Below are positions 47,001-56,600 of a stretch of 64,000 nt of DNA, piece after piece. Source of the stretch: Isoetes taiwanensis (Eukaryota; Streptophyta; Lycopodiopsida; Isoetales; Isoetaceae); contig JAJEKV010000008.1 in the NCBI GenBank assembly GCA_021234155.1, positions 1,693,521 to 1,757,520 of the forward strand, written 5' to 3'. The first letter of the stretch is position 1, and every line of letters starts with the position of its first letter. The notes under the pieces were generated by a model. The model worked only from the letters and a program-made list of their open reading frames with translations. It was not told where the DNA came from and searched no databases. The position numbers were made by a program, and so were the translations under genes.

Positions 47001-47042
47001 ATAAGCCTGGTTTCTGGTTATGAAAGTCCATGGAACTTGCAT
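44025..47042 (-). CDS. PLS-class pentatricopeptide repeat (PPR) protein, 1005 aa
   Basis: PPR proteins bind organellar RNA base by base; PLS types usually guide C-to-U (and in ferns U-to-C) editing. The single exon holds about 25 repeats in P-L-S rotation, with phrases such as SWNAMIAGYTQCGEASLALE and MYAKCGSLEEANKVF. The C-terminus enters an E-type region (VVGWTSLLSSCRMLGD, then GYVLMSNIYAD) and ends soon after with SMKQGYSLSI, so there is no E+ or DYW domain and the E motif is short. It would need a partner for editing, or acts in another RNA step. The ATG at 47042 (MQVPWTFITRN) is the first in frame; seven more codons upstream lead to a GTG only. The N-terminus is Arg/Thr-containing and not acidic, compatible with but not proof of organelle import. 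It lies 1 kb downstream of VPS24 on the same strand, with its own promoter presumed. Confidence 0.92.
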   Translation of the reverse strand: MQVPWTFITRNQAYYLLQECKDVHYTRRVQSLMVYNGFDSISVLGDHLIRLFTYQERLFEANQTFNAIHALTSHTWAAIIFSNAKLGHSRTALELHSRVQLSGSKSDKHIYVAVIKACTMTCSLPQGRIIHNQINKCELQSEVIVCSALLHMYATCKCLQEAWIVFGNMHNRDVIAWNTMIAAYAEQGECHLALECFEKLQQEGIRPNVMSWNALISGCVQNWEDHFAVQFFEKMQQEGYKPNAITFLGILKVCARIEEGKLIHEHIIRSEMNSDVMVASSIVHMYCMFGSLHEALTIFDKVHNRDVVSWNAIIAGYAQHGEGQLALNCFYKMQLEDMHPNEVTFVMVLKACTSIAAKEEGRIIHGNIVRRGLRWSDAIGSSMIQMYATCGSLVEACNVFSQLSNQGVEMWNAMITSFAQHGESLLALSYFEKMQQKGIKPDKTTFSSVLNSYAILRIPKEGRLIHEMILQRELQCDTIIGNTLLDMYAKCGHLKEACHVFYNMPIRDVVSWGAMIAAYIQHGEYILALECFDQMEDCGIQPSVVLWDGIISGYAHGKESHMALEWFQKLKDDGFRPSEVTFLSALKACSNMKAIEWGRFLHEQIIDTGLLSNVVVGSTLVDMYTKCCSFEEASTVFVFLPFKNVVSWTAMIVGYAQYGYGSLALRCFEQMQVECIKPNEFTYLGTLKACGSEGDITRGRLIHAQIKQAKLQGEVVLGNALIDMYIKSGSLQMASKAFDALEAQDEISWNAMIAGYTQCGEASLALECFERMQEKGVYPDEITFLSVLKACANIGAVQQGRLTHDKVFLHGFPSVGLGNSLLDMYAKCGSLEEANKVFHQLPNDNIVSWCTMIAGYAQHGEILLAIQCFDKMQYAGVIPTAMPFACVLIACSRVGLVNEGYWYFKSMLDCYGITPTVDHYGCMVDLLGRSGYLNEAENFLWTATMQNDVVGWTSLLSSCRMLGDTTVGQRCFEQIMYLDTHWTAGYVLMSNIYADSMKQGYSLSI

Positions 47043-48043
47043 GATGATGGCTCCGGCGTACACATTTAATTACAAAAACCTTTCTAGTTGCTTTGGTTTG
47101 GACATTGACACCATAGTTGCTTGTTGGAACTGGAACGGAACAGCATCAGGAAGGGGAATTTGTCGAAACGGAATTTCTTGGAATTCCACGTTTCTGGTCG
47201 AAATTTTAAAGCTGAACGCCTTCCCAAACACTTGGGAAATTAACATAATGTTTAACATAATGTTTAAACATATCAAGAGCTGGGCCGATGACCGAGTTTC
47301 CTCGGCATTGCCTATCACAAAACATATCGAAGCTGAGTTTTATTAATGTCTCCACTCCGTTTCGCCTTTGGTTTTCTACAATAATACATGTTCTACAATT
47401 CTATGTTTAATAATACCTCTCAGCTTCTGTGTTTAACAATACATGTTCTCTGATTTTCTACCCATTGACGTTTAGCAGCACTCAATTGCATGTTATATCT
47501 GTTACCCTAACGCTCTCCCCTCCTTGTTTTATAATGAAGCTACTACCTAGTCATATCTTCCTTTATTTCTGTCTATATATGGCTACTTTTCTATCGATGG
47601 AATCAATTTGACCTTTTAATCACCTCACCTTTCTTATCAACATTTTTCGATGGTACTTTGTTTTATGTTTTTCTCCCATTTGAGATGTATCATTAGTGAT
47701 GGAACCACGAACTTAGTGCACGGTCCTAACCTGCGGCAGTGCTACAGGGACCTAAACCAGCACTAACATATAGTAGTCCAGCACAAAGGCTCTGTATTTT
47801 GGCAATGAGGAACTAGGAGGTGCATCACAAAATCAATATTTGGTAAGCATAAATGTTGTAGCAGGTAATTTAGAATGGTCCAAGCCCATTTTGACATAGA
47901 GACATGGTCAATTGGCATTACAATTTTGTTTTAAATATATTCCTCAAAGGCTATTCTGATAGCAAATAGCTCCTTCAGAAGGAACTGATCTAGTGATGCT
48001 TGTGACAATCATTTTCTTTTTTTTATTGAGAAGCAATATAGCC
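47043..48043. other. Intergenic region between PPR and VPS24
   Basis: Should contain the PPR promoter/5' UTR and the VPS24 3' UTR. No TATA box or other element can be named with confidence. Confidence 0.4.
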
Positions 48044-49745
48044 TCAGGCTCTAACATTAGCTAGCCTTGCACGCATCACTTCCAGGTCTGCATCATCATC
48101 AGCTCCCTCTGCCAGAGCCTCCTGAAGAAGAAACGTAACTATCATCAATTAGCCAACATCACCATGCAAGTTCCAAGTAATATACTTCAACCAAAGCCTA
48201 TTCTCCTTCGTAAAAAACATTAAAATTATGGTTACTACCTAGCTTCGATTCTAATGTGTATGTGCAGTTCTAGCGTTTGCATAAGATGCATGTGATTCTC
48301 TATCAAGAAACGAATGTCATAGATATCTTAACTAGAACCATAGAAGCCCTCTTTGGAATGTGTAGTGTACCTCTGTTTCCTGTTCTTCTTTAATGGGTTG
48401 CTTTAATTTTTCTCTCACTGGCGCAGTTGGTAGTCGTGTCACCTCGCCTGCAACTTCAGAAAGAACCTTGTCTACCTCCTCCTCAATCTCCTCTTCCATA
48501 TCCTCGGAATCAAGTGCAGTGTCCACTGCATCATTGACCATTTCTTCAATAACCCCAGCCTACAAAAGCAATCTTCTATGTCAAGACATAAAGCTCTTTT
48601 ACCCCTCGACACAGCAAAATAAGTTGCCAATGCCCCCTGATATTTTCTGAGCAACATTTTTAAGAAAACTGCATTTTACAACAAAAGCGAATAATTCAGA
48701 TAATCAAAAGAAACAAAGTGTTACCACCTTCATCATTTCTTTTGATAATTCCTGCATTGAAACGGCCATCTCTGGTGCCTTCATTAATCCATTTACCAAC
48801 TTCATTATTTCTGCACTCTTTTGGAGATGTCCAACAGCTCTTGCAGTTGCTACACATTGAAAAGAAATAAAAAAAGTCCAGAGGAAATAAAAGGTCTGTC
48901 CCTCTTCCCCAGGAGGGAAAAGAAAAACTAACTACTTACCAACAATTTCTCCTAAATGCATGGAGACAGAATTGAGCTGAGCACGATTCTCATAAAGACG
49001 AATCACCACTCTTCTTGAGCTTACAATCTCCTTTGCAAGAGCCTGTCCAAATTTTCATAACTTGTATTACAGCCAATTTTGATAGGGACCTGTCACTGTT
49101 CTAAGTGTCAATAACCCAGCAACTCTTGAGGGAAAAAGTAGCATCAGACCATATGTGAGAAGATGGGTATAGAGGTGAAGCAATAGAGCATCACACCTTT
49201 GCTGATGCTGGATCATTTCGTTTGACTGCTTCTTTTATAGCTTTCTGCACATTCTTTTCCTCACGCTGTATATCTGAATATCAAAATAGGAAAAGTATTT
49301 ATGACCAGAGCTAAAAGACATCCAGAGACCAGTTCTCTGTAACAAAGGGAAAGCTCTTGCTTAAATTCATGCTTAGAACTTGCAAGCTCGGCTTTCTAGT
49401 TTAACAATAAAGATCTCTCATAATTAGCAACTCATCTTACTAATTAATCAAATGAAGAGATCTAGAGTTCTCTAAATTACTTCTACTGCATCATGTACGA
49501 AACCCTGGAATTTAGGGTAAATGATTATATCACAAGAACTAAGAGGAAATTCACCGAATTGTGGTCATCACAAGCAATTGCATCATTTAATCACTAAAAA
49601 ACAGCAGATTAGTGCTAAGGTATGACATACCCCTAATTTGGCGTTCTACATTGCGAGACTCTTGGCGCAAACGGCGCTGCCATTCTCGAAGTTGCTCCTG
49701 GGGCGTTGGCTTAGGCTTGAGGAGCCCTCGAACTTTGTCCATCAT
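48044..49745 (-). CDS. VPS24: VPS24/CHMP3, ESCRT-III subunit, complete, six exons
   Basis: ESCRT-III polymers pinch membrane buds into multivesicular endosomes; VPS24 caps and bundles the Snf7 filament with VPS2. The exons are 49745-49631, 49273-49197, 49042-48940, 48849-48728, 48559-48371 and 48121-48044. All borders are GT-AG, phases agree, and they total 684 bases, giving 227 residues, the usual size. Seen: MDKVRGLLKPKPTPQEQLRE (basic helix 1 for membrane contact), RQIRDIQREEKNVQKAIKEA, SVSMHLGEIVATARAVGHLQ, MKAPEMAVSMQELSKEMMK, GVIEEMVNDAVDTALDSEDM, an acidic hinge, and the C-terminal MIT-interacting motif DLEVMRARLANVRA. Two ATGs stand in tandem at 49745 and 49742, and the second aligns with the family start. 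The gene looks functional and single-copy here. Confidence 0.96.
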
Positions 49746-50720
49746 GGTGCGTAGAAGCTTTGCTCCTCTGCTAATACTACATGTTTAATTCCGACGTCCT
49801 CCTATTCTATACTTTTCCACTTTTTCATTCGTTGAAAAAGCCATGTGTACTGAGTTAAAAAAAAGGGGGAAAAGTATACTATCAAGACACGATAAAAGAT
49901 CATAGAAAATAAGGAGCTGAGAGTTTAGTTGTTAAAATGTCATGTTGGGAGTAGATTTTTTTCTTTTTCTTTCATTTGAGGAACCGATATTGCTTGTTTC
50001 TGCTCAGCTATGTTGCGTATAAGATTGCATCTAACGGACTTGACTGCAAATAATGATGCTCATGACCAGAGCTCTTGGGGTATACATAAAATGGATGGAT
50101 GCAGTATATGGGTTTTGACACCCTTCATATTGTCTCGTATACAATGCAAAGACTATTTATGAAATAAATAATGGTGTTTTATTTTATTCAACGGCAGAGA
50201 ATTGAAACAAGCTAGTCACGTTTGCATACCATATAAAAACAATGCGTGCTAGGCGTGTGAGCACTAGATAACAAGCTATGCAGTTGATCACAACAAACGA
50301 CAAATGTCACTAGGTAAGAAGCTATGCAGAAATGCTTGATCAAAACTCCAAATGATGAAAGGCCCTGCCATGACTACACACAATTCTTACTGCGAGTATT
50401 CCTCTTGCACTGAGCCACAAATGACATCTAAATAAAATATCTCATTATCCAAAAATTCATTTAATGTATAAGCACATGAACATTAGGTATGGAAGAGCAT
50501 GCAATAGGATGTCCCTGAAAGGATGGACAAATAATAGAATGGAGCAAATATAGAACAATCTATTTGAAAATGGATTTTATTACCGAAATAGGTTTACATG
50601 ATGATACAATCATACCCCTCCAATCATGTATTATTAATATGACTTGCTGGAAACTCTGTTGCAGAACCTATGTACTTCTATGTCATTATCATGGATGCTA
50701 CAGCTACAAATAATTTCTGT
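49746..50720. other. Region upstream of VPS24, no gene seen
   Basis: AT-rich, without recognisable coding or RNA features. It presumably contains the VPS24 promoter next to 49746. Confidence 0.4.
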
Positions 50721-50940
50721 TGCAATGCCCATTAGGGTATCGGTTTTGGAACGCAGGAATTTTTGCACCATACAACACAAAACTCTATCGTCCTCTTAGT
50801 TTATGTTCATGGCAGCTTTAGATTAGATTTTGCAATGCTCATTAGAATATTGATTTTGCAACGCGAGAATATCTGCGCCATACACCACAAAACTCTACTA
50901 TCCTCTTATTCTATGTTCATGGTAGCTTTAGATTAGATTA
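50721..50940. repeat. Two-copy tandem repeat, unit about 110 bp
   Basis: TGCAATGCYCATTAGRRTAT begins each unit (50721 and 50831), and both end with GCTTTAGATTAGATT. Divergence is roughly 12-15 percent by eye. Confidence 0.8.
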
Positions 50941-51220
50941 TGATACTCCTTGTTCTCCCACCAGGAAGAGCATATAATGTCTCTGACGTGATAATTTACA
51001 CCAACAAATGCTAGCAGCACATGTCCAAAATATCCATTTTAAATTTGAAATGAAATGCATAAAAATATTCAGAATACCGTCACCAGATCTGTCTTTTCTT
51101 ATGATCAGAAAAAGTACATGCATATCAAACAGTGTTTTCATCGTAAGCTGAAATGAATGTACAATCTAGGTATATGTGAACATACATAGCTCTATCTTAC
51201 TCTATTTTACATAGCATCGA

Positions 51221-53485
51221 GCAAGCATACACAAAATAGTATACCACCACGAAGGGTGGTCCATCCATCTTCCATATAAGCAACAATTTAATGCCAATAT
51301 AACATAAGAAATGCACCATAAATATGGCTCTACTGAGGGATCGACTGATGGTCAGGGCCTCCGGATAATAGCAGACAGAAGTATAACATGGCGTTGGCTG
51401 GCATAAAACAATGGCTAGGGTAGTCCACTCCATCCGCCCATCCTGTGCACACTTTGCAGATAGGCTGAATCATGGTTGTAGCCTTCCGGAGACACAATCT
51501 CATGGAGTCACCTTATGAGACTACTCCGGATTACATCTCCCCGGTCCGACGAGACAGGAAAGGGATGAATCCCCTCCAGAATCACAATAGTTCCATGGGT
51601 GTGCTAGAGGACACGTGCCACCTCGGTGCACACGCATCCGTACCCGACTTACCCCCCTAAATCTATACCGAGTCCAGGATGTCCCTATAGGCACGTATCC
51701 TGCAACCCAGGGGATGTCAGACCCATACCCGGCCCACACTTAGTGACCGACTATAAACCTAGCACACTGTAGGATCCCCAGTAGCCATGCTCAGCAAGGC
51801 TCCGCCTCCACTTCACCAGGTGTGACCGTTATTTGGTGCTGAACCACATCATAGCATCTACAGCCTGGTGGGCTCTTGTACACAGGCTGCAATTACTGGG
51901 TCTTAAGGGTTCTAGCTAGAAACATATCTACTACTACTGAGCTTTTCAGGTCTCTACCCACCCTTAATCCCAAACACACAGGAGGAACAGAGAAAGAACA
52001 TAATCACAGACAAAATATCCATCATCATCTTAATAATAACACATAAAAGAGAGTTTAACCATCCATCTAGTCATATAAGAGTTAGCTGAACCTCAAACTA
52101 TCTAGAGACTAACTGGTCTCTTGGCTAGAGCCATTATCATGAAAGGCTTCCATTCTTTAGGTCAGGGTACAATGGTGAGTAGCTCCTCCTCTACCCAACT
52201 CTTCCCAAATCGATTTGGGGCAGAATTGGGGGTAGGAACCCAACTTGCCCCCTAATTTTAGCAAGTCTCCCCCGGCCAATCGAATTGGGCCTACACTTAT
52301 TAATTAATAACATTTATTAATTAACTTAATTAACTTATTAACAATTTAGCATGGCTAACAAAAGCTCTTTCAGGTTTAGCCCAAGTTATCCTAATTAGCC
52401 TACACTTATTAATTAATAACATTAATTGATTAGGGCATAAAATTGATACTGGGTAGCAGAAATCACCGTCCGGACGTCGCTTAAAGTGCTTAAACGCAGC
52501 GATTTTTCAGCACATAATAAGCATTTAACGTGCGGTGCTTATTTAGACAAGCACCTGATGAAATATTTTTTGGTTGATTCACAATAATTCTTCACGAAAG
52601 TGACTCAAATTTGATCTCCTAATACGTTTTTGCATCTTAAATCTAATGGAAGAGACGGCATTAGATTTTATGAAGCCGTTTGTGAGATATAAGCTTTTCC
52701 CTTATAGATACCAGAAATTGTTTTTTAGCTTTTTTCACTATCAATCCTCTATGGAATGATCTGAAACTTGACCTCCAAGGACGCTTTTGCATCACGAATC
52801 CAATGGAACAGATGGCATCAAATTCTGTATTGTAGTTTGTAAGATATTAGGCTTTTACGGTAAAATATCAGAAATCGTTTTTTGGCCTCTTGCGGTGAAA
52901 ATACTCAATGGATTTACCTGAAACTTGGAGTCCTAGGACATTTTTGTATTATGAATCCATAGGAACTGACGGCAATCCATTTCGTCAAGTAGTTTATGAG
53001 ATATTGGCTTCTACTCTATGGCAACCTTGATCGAATTTTTCATGATTGTGCTCAAAATATGCACAGGTAGAAGCTGCAATTTCATAAGAATTCTTAGTTT
53101 TGGATGCCGATTCCAATGAGCCATAGCTTGCTGTATTTGGTGAAGTAGATCAAATGCCACAAATGGAGTCCCGCTGCTGTTACGAAGCATCGGGCTCATA
53201 TCAAGAAATTTTAGCCGTTGATTGATTTTGACGGTCCTAATGGTCTAGGTGTTCTCATAGTGTCCATTTATTTACGTGCTTAATATGTGCTTCGCCAAAA
53301 ATTGTACCCCACTAGCAATTTTGTACCCATTAACTTAATTAACTTATTAACAATCTAGCATGGCTAACAAAAGCCCTTCTAGGTTAGCCCAAGTTATCCC
53401 CTAATGACCCGTAAGGATCTACTTATACTCGGGTGACATGTCATTGTATTTATATGTATATCGTATAAATACATGGAACGTCACA
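51221..53485 (-). mobile_element. Second gypsy derivative: 3' LTR with MITE insertion
   Basis: Matches 5786-6978 from GCAAGCATACACAAAATA onward; the first 200 or so bases of the LTR are missing. It ends ACGTCACA at 53485, next to the same polypurine tract. A partial internal duplication of LTR sequence lies at about 52290-52430, and a 896-bp inverted-repeat element is inserted at 52433. Broken fossil. Confidence 0.75.
52433..53328. mobile_element. PIF/Harbinger-like MITE with three internal tandem units
   Basis: The ends are GGGCATAAAATTG and, inverted, GGGTACAAAATTG (about 20 of 26 bases match further in). ATTA flanks it at 52429-52432 and 53329-53332, containing the TTA/TAA target of PIF/Harbinger elements. 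The joined flanks give uninterrupted LTR sequence. Inside are three degenerate units of about 110-130 bases (near 52605, 52760 and 52917), each with TTTTTGYATYWYRAATC, a GACGGCA-like box and a GAGATATTGGCTT-like box. No transposase is present, so it is non-autonomous. Confidence 0.7.
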
Positions 53486-54687
53486 TTCTCCCCCCTTGGA
53501 ATAACGTTGTCCTCATCATTGGGGTTAGGTAGGTAAATAAGAACAATTAAGTTATGGAAGGTAAAATTACTTCATGAGATATTAAAAGTTACAGCAAATG
53601 ATCACTGATCAAAGTTCTTAGGACTGTAGTCCATTCACAACAGATAAACACATCGTATGACAAAATTATACAGAAGAGCACACATGCAAAGCAACACTGG
53701 AACAACAAGAGATAGCCTGAGACAGAGGCTTCAAAACCTGCGAGATACCACAAGATGCCGCTCTTGGCTGCAGGTAATTACTTTTCTCAAGTACTTATAA
53801 AATAATTCAAATAGTGTGGTTGAAGGGACCACCCCTTAAAGAAAAGAAATAGGAATGGAGGAAATCTTATCATGCCTAAGGCTTGCGTTTTATCTCGGCG
53901 TAAGGAATGACATCCTATTATAGCCGTTGACGAACGCGTCCTATCATAAATGTCTCTATGCCCATTTTTCCATCTAAGATGCATCTAGCCCGACCCCTTA
54001 CATGATCCCTGCCGGATCGAACATGCACATGACCCCTCCTGGATCCACAATGCACTGCTTACCGTTGGAGTTGGAGTCAATCGCATCATGAATGGTTCAG
54101 CCCTGGCATTGGCGCATAAAGTCTGGGTAAGCCTTGTCCAAATTCGTGCATCCTCCGTTGATAAGTGTTTTCACTTGACCAAGTACTGCAAGATTTGAGT
54201 CCTACGGGTCTGCTTATATGCACGATTAAGAAGAGCCTCAGGAACAATCTCCAACTGATCTTCCGTCATCTCCAGAGGTGTTGGCGTATCGAGGATCTCT
54301 TCCAGATCGGAAGGCTCGTGTGAAAGACTTTATGAGCTTCGAATGCACGGGTAAATTCAACCGGTAGGCTTGGGAGCCTATCCTCTCAATTATCTCAAAG
54401 GGTGCCGCCCATCTAGGCGCCAGCTTCTTGCAAGTGCCAATTTTTGGCTTGGCTTGCTTAACCTATCTTTAGCCATACCGATTCGTCAAGGATTCGAGTC
54501 CAATATAATGGTACGCGGCATCCCATGACGGAGGAATATCTCTCTTATGAACAACAAGGCAAGAAATGTGCCATTTTGGAAAGCTTGTCGACCACAACCA
54601 TTAAAGCATCAAAGCCCTTTAGAGTGCGCAGAAGCCCCATGATGAAATCCATGGTAATAACTTCCCACTTTGCGTTAGGAGATTTTC
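53486..54687 (-). mobile_element. Second gypsy derivative: internal fragment
   Basis: Collinear with 6979-8606 (chromodomain region, then a short integrase stretch) but shorter and more decayed, with several breaks. Its right edge falls at the same point (after CTTCCCACTTT) as in the first copy, so both descend from one deletion derivative. Confidence 0.7.
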
Positions 54688-55240
54688 AGGTCTCTACCCA
54701 TCCTTAATCCCAAACACATAGGAGGAACAAAGAAAGAACATAATCACAGACAAAATACCCATCATCATCTTAAGAATAACATATAAAAGAGAGTTTAACC
54801 ATCCATCTAGTCATACAAGAGTTAGCTGAACCTCAAACTATCTAGAGACTAACCGGTCTCCTGGCTAGAGCCATTATCAAGAAAGGCTTTCATTTTTTAG
54901 GTCAGGGGACAGTGGTGAGTAGCTCCTCCTCTATCCAACTCTTCCCCAATTGATTTGGGGCAGAATTGGAGGTAGGGACCCAACTTGCCCCCTAATTTTA
55001 GCAAGTCTCTCTCGGCCAATCGAATTGGGCCAGGTGGCACTCCCCAATTAGCCTACACTTACTAATTAATAATATTAATTAGTCTAATTAGCTTAATTAA
55101 CTTATTAACAATTTAGCATAATTAACAAAGGCCCGTTTAAGTTCGGCCAAGTTATCCCCTAATGACCCGTAAGAGTCTACTTATACTCGGGTGACGTGTC
55201 GTATTTATATGTATACCATATAAATACATGGAACGTCATA
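54688..55240 (-). mobile_element. Second gypsy derivative: partial second LTR
   Basis: Matches 6510-6978, ends GGAACGTCATA at 55240 and is followed by CTAGT and the same LINE sequence as at 42535. Around 55046-55058 it reads TAGCCTACACTTACT without interruption: the empty counterpart of the TRIM insertion site. Confidence 0.8.
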
Positions 55241-55245
55241 CTAGT

Positions 55246-55480
55246 GTTCTCACAAAATGAGTGCATTAGCAGTTGTTTGTGCCATAAGGAGATATCATCG
55301 GCATATATAAGATGTGCATGATAAAACGTATAGGAAAGATGACAAACTTATTACATCTAGATATTGATTTAGATACTGATGGGGGAGAACTTAGCGAATA
55401 CCCTTTCATGAAGTCTGTAAATTGCAATTTAAAAAGCTCGTGGAGCCCAAAGTAGTTGCAACAGATATCTCCAAAATTGT
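55246..55480 (-). pseudogene. LINE RT remnant (paralogue of 42540-42780)
   Basis: Same order as the other copy: TATATGCCGATGATATC on the minus strand (YADD box) and the segment ending CTTTGGGCTCCACGAGC. It carries stops and a short deletion near the gypsy junction. Confidence 0.65.
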
Positions 55481-56600
55481 AGTGCATAATCAACCTTAGA
55501 ATCTTTGGTTCAGTTCCAGAATAAATTCACTGATCCCATACCTCCAAAGTTTGAAAAGCTTGGCAATGTCTAGACTTTAAAATTATATCGAGCAAGCAAA
55601 CATGGCCAAGGCTTGCATTCTTGAACCTAGAAAGCCTTTACTTGACTGTAATCCATGGTTTTTGGGTCAAAGATGCCTCCAGTGAGAAAGAAACATTGAT
55701 GTGAATCGTTAAATAGTTTCTCGTCGATAAATAAGAGAAGTGAGTTGGTTAAAGAACTCGAACCACTTGCATTTTCAAGGTGTCTTGGTCTCATCCTATT
55801 CAAATAGTCTAGCAAATCCGTGCATGTAAAAACATGAACTGAAATCGTTAAGCACATCTATTTATGCACGAAAATAATAGTTCTCTCTATGTTGTGGATG
55901 AGCACTATTATAAAGACTCTCATATCCAATCTAAGTCCTATGTGAAAGAGTGGAAGATAATAAAGATGATAGGCAACATACATATAAGACATGAACTTCC
56001 AAATACCAAGCACCCTAGTTTATACACGAAATATTTTTTCAGTGTCTATCCACCCGATAAAGCTGGACAAAGCAGCCATGTTCAAGTTATCCTTGTCTGC
56101 TCCATTCATTACCACATGATCCATTGATTAAGTCAATCCAATTTATGCTTCATCCATTGTCCAATGGCAAAAATGAATGATATTGACAAAGCCATTTTAA
56201 ATGCAAAGATGCTAATGTTAATTCAGGTAAAAAAACAATTTTGTGCATTGTTCAGTAGGTATATTTCGAGGAAATTATGCATGCAATGTCTCAAGAGCTC
56301 ATTGAAAATATCACATATCATAACTGAAACCATTGCAAGCATAAGGGAAATGCTTATACTGCATATAATGATAGGATCATATTATAATAAGTCTAGCCTG
56401 TATGAACAATAAAGGTTGAGATTTCTCAGTGGTCACAGTTGAAGATATTGATTCAGACACAGGGAACTATATGGTTAAATAGGTTAAAGGTTGAACCTAT
56501 TTAAAGTCAAGTTTAAACTTAGCTTAAAGCTTAAAGTATTTTTAACCTAGTATTTTAATTGAAGATATGGTCGAGGTATAGCTAAAAAAAGGAATATACA
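55481..56600. other. Spacer with no recognised gene
   Basis: Small frames on both strands (for example 55627-55857 and 55864-56127) show no family resemblance. The left part may be further LINE or host sequence. Confidence 0.35.

Noticed and set aside
47043-47063. PPR start seven codons upstream
   Set aside because: That codon is GTG; the first in-frame ATG is at 47042.
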